From an uncultured Oscillospiraceae bacterium (GTDB taxonomy: Bacteria > Bacillota > Clostridia > Oscillospirales > Oscillospiraceae), in the NCBI GenBank assembly GCA_910584395.1, contig CAJUAS010000014.1:1-39435 (forward strand): a stretch of 39,435 nucleotides of DNA, given 5' to 3'. Every line of letters begins with the position of its first letter. The stretch's first letter is position 1. Shown piece after piece: positions 24,301-36,300 of the stretch. The notes beneath the pieces were generated by a model. The model saw nothing but the letters and a program-made list of their open reading frames with translations, did no database searches and was not told the origin of the DNA. The position numbers and the translations under genes were made by a program.

Positions 24301-27300
24301 TCACGTAGCCGCCTGCCAGCGCGCCATTCTTATAGCTCAACTCCGGCAGCTTGTCGAAGTAGCCGATGACGGTGGCCTTGCCGGTGGCGGTGTAGTTCAT
24401 GGTCAGGCGCTCGCCAGCCACGGGGGTCTCAATGCCGGTGTCCGTCGCGCCCAGCTCATCGCCGGTCAGCGGCTGAACCGCCCAGCTCTTAAAGTACCAC
24501 TTGGCCGCGGCGGGATCGTCCGCCTTATCCTGCGCGGTGACGTCGGTCTTGGTGGCGTTGAAGGTGAGGACGTTGGCGTTATCTGCCACGCCGGTCACGG
24601 TCACGGTGTCATCGTTGGAGGTCTTCTTGTCCTCGCCCACCATGGTGGAAATATTCACGTCAGTCAGCAGGCCCGGAGCTGCCTTATCGGTGCGGTACGC
24701 CTTCATGGCGATGGTCACCTGAGCGTACACCCCGTCGGAGACGGCGAACTCGCTGGCGTTCTTGTCCGCGTCGGTGCGGTAGGCCACCAGATAGAAGTTC
24801 AGGCCCTGCTCCGCGTCGGAGGGCTTGTAGGTCTTGCCGTTGTTGGCGTTCTCGCCCTGCTTCAGACCCTTGGCCGTGCCTTGGGCGGTGAGCTTCATAC
24901 CGGTGGTGTCGAAGTCGAAGTCACCGGCGACCACCGTCGCGCTGGTGGGCGCGGAGTACCAGACGTAGCTGATATCGCCCTCGGCCAGACCGGCGGCCTT
25001 TGCGCCGATGGGATCGGTGGCATCACTCAGGTCGTGATCCACCAAGACGCTGTCCAGATCGTTGTCCTTCAGCCGCAGCGTGCCGTCGGTCTTGGTGGGA
25101 TCAGTCTCGGCGGTCACCTTCTTGATGGGCAGCGGCTCGACCTTCAGATCCAGCACATAGTAGACCGTCGGGCCGGTCACAGCGGGCGCGCCGTCGGTGG
25201 TGAGGTACTCGGAAGCGAACTTCACCACATAGATGGCGTCGTCCTTGTTGTAGACGTCCTTGCTCACGGTGATCGTGCCCGCGTTGGTCAAAGTGTTGCC
25301 GTCGTGGCTCACACGCTCGCCCACCAGCACATCATCGTTGGCGGCGGGCAGGCCCGCGAAGGTCAGGATCGTCCGCGTGCCGTCCTTTACGGTGAGGTTG
25401 GTCAGCGCGGTCTTGCCGCTCAGCGCCGTCTGCATATTGCTGTAATCCGTGCCGGTGTCCAGCTTGTAGACCTCCGGGGCTTTCAGCTTCAGATCCACGT
25501 TGCCGGGGTTGGAAAGCTCCAGCGTAAACACGTCGTCGGCGGTCAGCTGCTTGTAGTAATAGTGCGCGCCGTCGTCATTGTCGGCGAACTTGTGGTCGTC
25601 GGTTGGGGTAGACGCGGCCTCGTTGGCCGGGTTCTCCGTGTCGTTGACCATCAGCTTCGGCCCAGTGGCCTCAAGGTAGATGTCGAAGATACGCTTTGCC
25701 TCGGTCAGCTTCTCCACGCTCTGGGTGAAGGTCTTTTCGTTGCGCGGCGTGCTGGCTGCGTCCGTGCCCTCCACGGTCACCTTGCGGATGGTGAAGTTCG
25801 TATCCTCATAGCCGGTGACGGTGTACGTGCCCTTGACCACGGTGAAGGTGACCTCGTCGCCGTTGTTGTGCTTGCCGTCGTTGTTGCTGTCTTTCCACTT
25901 GCCGCTCTTGATGCCGGTATCCGTCGCGTCTTCGTTCCAGTAGGTGACGTTGCTGGTGGTCTCCTTGAGAGACACCTTCTTCACCTGCTGGGCGTTGCCA
26001 GTCGGGCCGTGGATCGTACCCACGATGGTGTAGGTGGTCTGATCCAGACGGCCGCCGATGAAGGTCTTGGCGCTCACCGCACCGTAGGCGTAAGCCCCGT
26101 CGGCAATGGCGGCGGTGGCGGACTGGCCCTTGTAGGCATTGTTGGTCTCGTCAGTCAGGTTCGTCTTGTCGTCCACGGTGATGTTCTTGTCGTTTCCGGT
26201 GGTGTTACGCCAAGTCAGGGTGTAATCCTGCTCCCAAGCCTTGTCGCCGTTGGGATCGGCCATAGCCGGAGCTTTGGCCGCCACGCTCTGGCCGGAGAGG
26301 ACGGGGGTGTGGTTGGCCAGCTCCGCATGATCCGCACCGATGGTGATGATCGGGGTGATGGTAGCGGTAAAGGTTTCACCCGTGCCGGTCTTGTACTCCT
26401 CGTTGATGAAGTTCACCGCGTTGACGGTGAAGAAGGGCGCTTCCACCACGTTGCTGCCGGTGGTGTCAATGGTGGTCTTCACGTTCGCGCCGGTGATGAG
26501 CGCGTCGGGCAGGGCCACCTTCTTGTCGCTGTCCTTGGCGCGGCTGATCTCCACAGAGTAGCCATTTTCGTTGGGGATCAGGTCAGCCACATAGGCGTAT
26601 TCCGTGCCCACCTTCGTCCAAGTGGCCTGCTTCTTGACCATGGCGTTGTCCTTGCTGATGAACCACACCTCATAACCGTCGCCATCATTGGGCTTGTTCA
26701 CCACGTCGGCGCTGTCCGCGTCATCCTTGCCGCGCTTCTCGGCATCGTCCACCTTGAGGGCCACCATGCCCTTATAGGTGTTCACCTGCGCGGGCGAGAT
26801 GGCAAAGCTGGTGGCGTTGCGGCGCGTGCCGTTAGCGTTGTCCTTGCCGTAGATGACCAAGAACAGGCTGCGGCCGGAATCGGCATCCTTGGGCGTGTAA
26901 ACCTTCTGGGTCGCGTCAGCGCCGCTGCCCTTCTTCACGCCGTTGGCCGCTTCCGTGACGGTCAACACGCCGTCGCTCCAAGAGACCGCGGCCTTCACGT
27001 CGTCGTAGCTCATGCTGACGGGCGCGCTGATCCACTGATAGCCGTAGTCGGTGTCCTGAATCAGCTTGCCGTTCGTGTCGGGGTCGGTCGTGGTGGTATT
27101 GGGCAGGTCTCTGTAGATCAGGTTCGGGGTCTCGCCGTCCTCGGCGGTGACCTTGCGGGTCACCGTGTACTGCTTGTCTGCAGCCGGGTCGATGATCAGC
27201 GTACCGTCCGTGTCCTTCTTCACGTCCACGCTGTTGAAGGTGAGGGGTTCGACCTCCACGACCAGCTTATAGGTCGCGCTTGCACCGTCTGCGCCGCCAT

Positions 27301-30300
27301 CCGTGGTCTTAAAGTCGAATTTCGCCGTATACTCGTACTTTCCAACGTCCAAGCCGCTGGGAATCTTCAAGGTCACAGTCGCGCTGCCCTTGTCATCCAG
27401 AGAATCCACCATTGCTCCGCCGGCAAAGCTGTTGGTGTCGCCTGTGTCGGTGCTGAGAATAATGGGATTGCCTGCCGTTGCATCCGCAGTAAAGGTGATG
27501 TCGTAGAGAATGACGCGATCCGCCGTCTCATCCTTAGGCTGCTGAGAGGCGTTGGTCACCGTGAGCTTGACCTTCTGATCCTCGTTGTAGTTATAGTTGA
27601 GCTTGATGGTCTGGGTTTGGCTGCCGTCCTGCCGCTTGGGGTCTGCACTGTCGCTCCAAACGCCGCTTACGGTCACACCCGTCGCGCTGTTGGTGTTCTT
27701 CTGGGTCTGAACGTCCACGTCGTCGGCCACCTGCATGGAGAAGCCTTCGCCTTGGAGTACCACGTCATAGCTGGTGTTCGCCGTAACGGGCACGACAAAG
27801 TTCTCCTTGCCCTTGTCCGCGCCGTTGTGCGGGTACTTGTAGCACTGGAGGGTATAAACACTGTCGTCATAGGTGGCAACCGTATTGTAGTTTGCCTTGG
27901 GCAGACGGAAGGTCTTGTTCTGGTCGGTGGTGCTGATGGAGGGCACGGTCTCGCCGTCCTTGAGGCCCGCGATCTCACCATTGTCCACATCGCCGGTGGT
28001 GGTAAACACTCGATCCACCACACCGTCATTCATGGTCATGGCGATTTTGTCAACGCTGCCCAAGCTGCCCGTGACCCACGCCACAACGTCATAGACCTTC
28101 AATTTTAGCTCGGTCTTGATCTGCGCCGTCGCCGCGCTGTAGTTCACCACATGGGTAACAGCAGCGCCGGGGGCATCGGGATTGCCTCCGTTGGTATAGC
28201 CGCCTGTCCAGTTGAGGTCATAGTCCAGCGTGCGCGCCGGATAGCCAAGGGTCACGTCCGTATTCTTCAGAACGTAATTGTTGACCACGTCCAGCGTTGC
28301 GGTGGTCTCACCCTTGGCCGGCATCTTGGCGCTGGGCTTTTCTAAATCGCCAGTCAGGTCGTTGGCATTATAGAAGATCGTGCTGTTGTCCGCGATCGTG
28401 CCCAGCTTGCCCTCGTAGTCGTTCTGGCTCAGGGTGGTGTTGGCCACGTCCACCAGATAGTAGTCCACGTCCTTGTCCTTGTGGTCTACGCTGTCGATGG
28501 TGATGCCCGTGTTCCGCAGGTAGAAGGCCGCGCCGTCTGCCTTCTTTGCCGCGCTTGTCCACACCTGATAGGTGTGGTCGGGGTAGAGAACCACGTCGGT
28601 CTTGTACGTGCATTTGCCGTCCGCCACGACAGGTGTTGCCGGAATGACCTTGCTGCCCTCCGCCGTGGGATCATCGACAGGGAAGTCGCCGTTGGCGGTA
28701 TCCCACACATAGACGGTGTACTTATCCTTGTCGGCTTCCTTCACCTGTTCACGTTCCTCGCCGGAACCGCCCATCTTATTCTCCCAGAGAGTGATGGTGG
28801 CGGGGTACGGGATGGGCACGGGGGTCTCCGCAAAGCGGGTTTCGTCAGGGGTCATGACCGCGTTGGTGGCGTTGCGCTGGCCCACGGCCACCAGATAGAG
28901 CATCTTGCCGTGGTCAGCCTCGGTGGGCGTATAGGCCGTGCCGTTAGAACCAACATCGGCAGTGACCTCATGTCCCTTGTTGCCGGGGAAGGTCAGTGCG
29001 CCGGTGGTCGTGTTGATCGTAGGCTTCTCTGCGTCCGCGTCCGCCACGTACCAGCGGTACTTAATGTCGGACTTTGTCGGGTCGTTTGTCGCCACGCTGC
29101 CATCGTCAAGGGTATCGCCTTGCTTGACCAGATCGTCCATGATGGTATGGCCAGTTCCAAGAGTTTCGGCAGCATAGGTATGCGCCTCGCCGCCGGCGTT
29201 ATAGGTGGCGTCGGTGTCCGGCTGGCCCAGATTCACCGCGTCCTCCTTCAACCAGTGGTGCTGAACCTTGAAAGTGCCGTCGTTATTCCACGTGGTCACG
29301 CGCCGGATGGTCACGGGCTCAATGGTAAGGTCAAGGTTGAAGTACATCTTCGGGCCGTTGACAGGATCCGCGCCACCGCGGCCGTCCTTGGTCACGAAGT
29401 CAAAGCGGTACTTCACGTCGTCTTTGTTCTCCAGAGTTTCGGGGACTTTCACCTTAAAGCTCTTGCTCTTGTTGTCGTCGGCAAGGCCCAGATTAAACGT
29501 ATCCTCCAAGCCAACAAACTGCACGCCGTTGGTGTCGGTGTCCTTGCCGGTCCCGCCAAGTTCTGTGCCGGTCTTGTAGATGTCCGTCCAGTTTGTGCCG
29601 CCGTCGGTGGACTTCTGCAGCACAAGGGTCACCGCCAATTCGGTGTTACCCGTGTTGGTGACGGTGATGGTCTTTTCCCAAGCGGTGTAGTTGGCATAGA
29701 CCCAAGTTTCCGCGTGTCCGGCGGAGACATAATCGTCGCGGTTCGAGGATTCATTGTGATGCCCCTCCGTATTGTCGCCGTCCTCTACCTTCATCTTCAA
29801 CTCCGTAGCAGCCACAAAGATGGTGAAGCGGTTTTTCAGAGCATTTCCCGTCGTCCCGGCGGCCACCTCGTCCAGCTTAACGGGATTTTCCGTTGTCGCA
29901 GCCGTGGCGCTGGGAACGCTATAGCCCTTCATAGTGGTCTCAGGCGTGCCGCTCGTGCCGTCCGTCGGCGTGGCCGTCAGGGTATAGGCTTCCGCCGCTG
30001 CGCGGGGCACGGTGAAAGCAACCTTTGCGCCGTGTCCGCCCGCAGTGGGAGTCAACGTACCATTGTAAGTTGCGGCTGCGGCTGTCAGGGTGGCGGTAGC
30101 GATCGCGCCGCCGCCGGTGGTAATTTTCCCGGCCTGCCGGTCAACGTCCTTCACGTCGCCTTCGATGGTGTAGGTATTCTGCGTCAGGCGGCCGGTGAAG
30201 TCCACCTTGTTGGCCAGACTGTTGGTATAGGGATAGCCGGTGGACACAGCAGTGGTACTGCTCTGGGTCAGCTTGCTGACGGCGTCGGTGAAGTCGGTCT

Positions 30301-33300
30301 CCGCGCCCTCCTTATCCTGCCAAGCCAAGGTGTAGTCCTGCGTCCAGCCCACCGTGTTGTTGGGCGCAGCCAGCGCGTTGGCCTTCACGCCGACCTTCGT
30401 GCCCTTCAACACGCCCTTGGCGTTGTTGGCATTGTTGATGGTCGCGCCCTTCGGAGTGGTGACGATGAAGGTGGGATAGCTGGTAAAGGTCTCCGCCGCA
30501 GCGGGGTCGTTCGCCTGCTTGGCCGTGGTGGCATGGGTAAAGGTCGAGCCGGCGGTCATATCCGTCACGCTCACCGTGTAGTAGTCCACATAGGTGGGCG
30601 GCGTCGTGGTGCGGGAAATGACGACAGGAGTACTGCCGTTCTTCCACTGAATATAGTTTGCGGTGACGTTCTGGGTCATGCCCTCGGTCTCCAGAACGTA
30701 GATGTGGTAGTCCGTGTTGGCGTTGAGCTTCGAGCCCTTGGTGCTGTAAATGCCGCTGTCCACGCCGTCATTGGCCGCGCCGGTCACGTGGGTGGCCTGA
30801 ACGGCCTTGTTGCTGGTCACGTCGAACGCCCCGCCGGTCGTGGGCCACAGATAGACGGCGTAACCGCCCGCCTTGGCGTCGGTGACGGCAGTCCCATCCT
30901 GACGCAGGGTAATCTTCGCGTCATAGTCCACCGAGATGGCGTTGGTGATGACCGTACCCTCGCCGCTGACGGTCGCCGTGACCACCGCAAAGACATAGTT
31001 GCCCTTCAAATCGGTGTAATCCGTTCCGTTGGAGGTAAAGGTCGGCACAGCGTTGTAGTGCCCATCGGCATCCTTCCCGAATCCCGTCGTAAAATCGTTG
31101 GTATCCGTGATCTTGTTCCAGCCGGCGGGGTATATGCCGTTATTATAATTTGTCAGCGTCGTTCCGGTCATCGCGCCCTGCGTCGGCGCTTTAGCGGCCC
31201 AGAACCATGTGAAGGTCAGGTCGTCCTTGCTGATGTTCTTGTGCAAATGGGAATCATCCGACTCCAGATAGGCCGCCTGCGCGGTCTTGCTGTCGGTGGC
31301 GTCAATGTTCATGGTCAGGGTCTTGTCCGGCTGGCGGGTGTAATCCTCTGCGGCCGTCTTGGTGGGCACGCCAATATCCACCCGGGTCAACGTGTAGGGC
31401 GTTTGCTTAATGTAGAAGTTCGTCTCCTTGGTCAGTCCCTCGACCTCATTGTACGTTGTGCCCAGCGTATAGGTCACCGTAATGGTATAGTCGCCCTGTA
31501 CCAAATTAGGATCGTCGATATAGCCGTCTAAGAGAACGATCTTGCCGTCCACCAGATTATAATCCGTCCCCTTCGTCAGCTCCGTTTCGGCGTAAGAGGT
31601 CGTGTTGATTCCCTTGACGGTGACCTTAGTGATTTCCTTGGCATCGTTGACCGTCCAAGTGAATTTCTTCACCCCGGCCGGGTTGTCTTCCTTGCCGACG
31701 CCACGCTCGTACGTCCAAAGGCCATCCGTCAGAGTAGGCTCTTTCCAGAGGTTCAAGTCGATGACCGTATCATCCTCCGGCTTGAAGCCGTTCAGGTTGT
31801 TGGGGTTGGTGACGTTGTCCGCGCTGGCTTTCTTGGTGCCGCGCTCCGCCTCATACTTGGCCGGATTATCCTCATTCTGGAACTTGCCCTTGCCGTCATC
31901 CTCCGTCTCGTTGGGCGCAGCCTTCTTGGCAATCGTCCAGCTCTGGAAGTGGAGACCGGAAATCGAACCGCTCGTTTGGAGGTCAACGGTACCGCCCACG
32001 TCCACATAGACCGTGGTCTTCCACCGGTTCGCAGCTGTATCGCCGGTGACCATCACCTGCGGGGTGATGGAATCGCTTGGGTTGTACCCACGCTTCACCG
32101 TCACCTTATACTGCTCCTTGAAGTTAGCAGTGAGGGTGAGCTGCTTGCCTTCCTGTGCGCCGTCGATGTTGGCCGTGTCGGCAACCAGCGTGTTCTCCGC
32201 CGGGAACTTGTAGGCGGTGTTGCCGGCGTCCTTGTCGGCAAAGCCATGGGCCGTCGCCGTCTCCGTCCAGTCGACGAAGCGGTAGTGGACGGTGTCGGTC
32301 GCGCCTCTGCCCGCATAGACCTTGCTGTAGATATTAATGTTGTAACCGGCAGCCTTCGCCAAGAAGATCTTGCTGGCGGTGGTAGCGCCGGGCTTAGCGT
32401 CGGTGATGGTCTCGAAGGAGATCTTGTTCTGGGCGGGAGCAGTCCCCGCCGGGTCAGCCTTCAGATTGACCGTGTAGTAGTTGATCGTCTTCTCAAGTTT
32501 GGCCTTGCCGGCGGCTCCGCCGCCAGCCGCCGTGCCCTCCGCCTCGTCGGCGGTGAAGCTGATGTTCTTGGCCGCTTCGGTAAAGACAGGATCATTCGCC
32601 AGATCTGCGCCATTGACATAGACGCGGTATGTGCCGGGGTAAACCTCTCCCTTAAAGGCCTTATCCGTCGTGTTATAGGTCAGTCCCGTCACTTTCGTCG
32701 GTGTCGCCTCGTCGGTATAGAGCCAGACCTTCAAATCACCGTCGTTGTACGGATAATCCGTGTTGTCCAAATTGACCTTGACCTGAACTGTGTACTTCGC
32801 CGGCTCTACCACGGCTTTCAGCACCGCGCCGTCCGTCTTGGGCACAAAGTAGACCGTGGTGTTCTCCTTGCCGCCGGGGGCAGTCAGCGCCGCCGGGGCG
32901 ATTCTCTTTGTGGTGTCCACCGTGCCGTCTTCCTTCAGCGCGCTGTAAAGGTCGCCGTTAGCCTCAGCATAGCTCCAGCCCTTGAAGTCCTCGCCCACGC
33001 CGTGGACATACTCCGCCTTGATATAGGTCTTCGCGTCCACCTTGGTGACCTTCACGCTCTGGCCGGTGGCCGTGCCCGGCATCACCGTGCCAAGACCCTT
33101 CGGGTCAGCCGTCAGCTTCACCTCAGAGTTGGTGGCCGCTTTGTCTTCCGTCGTCACCGCGCTGACGGTGAGGTCGTACTGCCGCAGGAAGTCAGCGATG
33201 ATGGTGATGTCTTCCGCCATACCGTCCGCAGGCGTCTTCAATGTCGTGGTTGCGCTGCTCTGGGCATTGACATAGGTAGCCGCCGTCCAAGGCTTCTCGC

Positions 33301-36300
33301 CCGTCTCGGTTTTCAGGCGGTATTTCGGGTTCGTGGCGGCGTTGGCGGCGAACACGGTCACCTTATGGGTATCGTCCGTCTTTGCACCCTCCGGCAGATA
33401 AAGGGAGGTCTTAGTTCCGGTGGCCGCCTCGCCAAAGGCGATATAAGCCGTTCCGTCGATGGTTTCGCTGCCCACTGCCGTCTGTTTATCCATGGTCACG
33501 CTGAACAGCTCCACATCCACCGTGCCGCCGGCATTGGCCACCTTGATCTTCACAGAAGAATCGAAGCCGTTGACGTTAATGGCGTACTCGGTGTCACCGG
33601 GGGTCAGGCCGGTAACCTTATAAACGCCCGTGCTGGTTGCAGCCCACGTCGTGCCGTTGACCACCACGTTACCGCCGGGAGCGGTGGGCTCCATCGTGGT
33701 CGGCTCGCCCGTCTTGGGACGCACCGTACGCACCGTCACCTCGTAGGTGTAGACGGGCTTGAGGTAAATATCCTTGTTGTCTGTGGTGGTGTAGCCCGCG
33801 TTAAATGTAAAGTTCCCATCGCTCGGCGCGGTAACCTTTTCAGCGGCAGCGTTCAAGACCGCAGTGGGATTTCCGGCGTGATCCGCCAGCCATTTGGAGA
33901 ACGTATAGCCCGAGTCGGGGTTGGCCTTGATCGCCACATTCTCCCCAATGGGTGCGACCGCGCGGGTCGTGCCGTCCGCTCTCACATACGCGTGGTTGGT
34001 GGTGTTGCCATGGTCGCCGTTTTGCACGGTGACACCGTAGAACAGCTTCTCGGAAACAGCTTCCGTGGTCTTCATTGCCTCATAGTACACCCCGCCGTCC
34101 ACAGTGGTGATCTTCCACTGCCCGGCGGTCACGGTGGTGCTGTTCAGCGGGCCGACCGTCCAGTGTCCGTCCTTGTAGACCGGTGTACCCAGAGAGGTGG
34201 CATCTGTATTGCTCTTCACAAGTTCGATTTTTTTAATGTTCGTTTGGACATCCGGGTCGGTATGCGCTATATTGTTCACCTTTACGTCCAGATAGGCGTT
34301 GAACTGGGTCTTCTGGAACTCCGCCAGCAGGATCGTCCCCGTGGTCCCGGTCGCGGCCAAGGTCACGGTGGTGGTCGCCCCCGTCTTGCTGGTATCTGCC
34401 GGAGAGCTGCCCTTCGTCACCGTCCAGCCGTTAAATTCATACCGCGGATCGTGGTTCGCGGCCTTGATGTTCACGGTCGTTCCGCCCGCATAGACGGCGG
34501 AGGTGTCCGTTTCCGTCAACGTTCCGGTGATTGTGGACAGAGACTGCGCTACGCGGCCCGCCAACTCGGTGGTGCTGTCCACCTTCTGGGTCGTGTGGAC
34601 CTGAAGCGTGAAATACGGCGCGTCCACAGTCTTCGTATCGCCGTCATCGCCGGAGAACTCAATGTTCTTCGCGCTGGTAAAGAGCTTCGCGCCGGTGACG
34701 GCGTCCTTCTTCTCCGCAGTGATATAGTACTTCCCCGCGCCCTGATTGTAGGGGACGCCGGTGAAGCTGTATTCGCCGGATTTGCCGGTCTTTGTGCCGA
34801 TCAGCTTGTCCGCGCCGCCGTCGCCTGCGCCCACCTGATACAGATTCACGGTGTGGAGGTCGGCGTCCGCAGTGGCGTCACTGCTCTTGTCGTCCTTCTG
34901 GCCGTCCAGCTTGACGGTAACCGTCACTGTGCCGGTTTTCTGCTTGAAGAGGGCCTTATAGGTATGTTTGGCTGTGATTCCATCCGCAGTGGGGGTAGCG
35001 TCAGCATACGAATCGTCTGCCTGCTTCTCCTGCCACTTCTCAAAGACATAATTGGTCACAGGAGTGGAATCCGCCCAAGTCACCTTCGTGCTCTCCAGCA
35101 CGCGGATGGTGGCGGAGGTGGTGGTGGCGTTGACCGTCTTGGACTGAACCGGGTTGGTGGAACTCATGGTGGCTGCGCCGTGACCGTCGGTTTCCACGCC
35201 CACCGTCCAGTACTTCACGGTGCGCGTCAAGTTGGTGGGATCTCCGCCTTCCGCTCCCTCGCCATCAGCAACGCTGAAGTTGATATTGGTCAGGGTCTGG
35301 GTCGTGTCGTTGATCACGCTGCCCACGGTCAAGGCATAGTCGCCGGGCGTGAACATTCCTGTCCATGCCCCGTCGGAATAGGTCAGTGTCTGGTTGTTCA
35401 CCTTCACCACGGGCACGGTGGCCGTCTTATCGGTCAGATCACTGTCATCCAGCTTGACAATGATCTTCACCGGATACGGCTTGGTCTTCACCGCGGCGGT
35501 AATGGTGCTGTTGGCGGAGGGCTTGAAGTAGAAGCTCTCCACCGTCTTGGCGGGTGCAGTGGTTGCCCAGTCCGTCCACGTATTGTCAGTCTCCGTGGGC
35601 GCGGTGGCGCGCCAGCTACCGCTGCCGGCCGCCAGCGTCCAGCCGTCCAGCTCTTCACCCGCGCTGCGGTTGAAGTCCACCTTCACATACTCTGTATCAT
35701 CGATGGTCTTGGTGCTGGCATGGGTAGCGTCCGCGCCTGTGCCCGTACCGTCTGTCAGCGTGGCCGTAGAAGTAACGCCGGAGGTGTTGACGTAGCTCTT
35801 CACCGTCCACTGCTGGGTAAAGTACGCCGTGGCGACGACGTTGCCTTCAATGGCCGTCGTCACCGACAATGTGGTGCTGGCGGCGTTGGTCGCGGCCAGC
35901 GTGCCGTAGGTATTCCCGCTGGTCAAAGCCCACGCCGTGTCCGCCACGCGGTAGCCGTTGTCGGTATTGGCCGTCGCCGTGATCGTCCAGCCGGTGGTGT
36001 AGGTCGCGCCGTTGGGCATGGTGGTGCTCAGCTTGTCTGTGGTGGTCAGGGCCACTGTGCCCCCTGTGGTGGTGGCCGCGCTCACCGTCCACATGGGCAC
36101 TTTCTGCTCCGTGGTGTTTTTCACGGTCAAGTTCGACTTGTGGCCGTTCACCCAAATGGCGTACTCCGTCTCGCCGATGGGCAGACCGCTCACCGTCCAC
36201 TTATGGCTGGTGGCATCCTCGGTGGGCGTGCCAAAGGTGGTGTCCGTATTCGTCGCGTTCTTGGCGGTGAGAACGACCGTGTCTACGTCGCAGACCGCGT

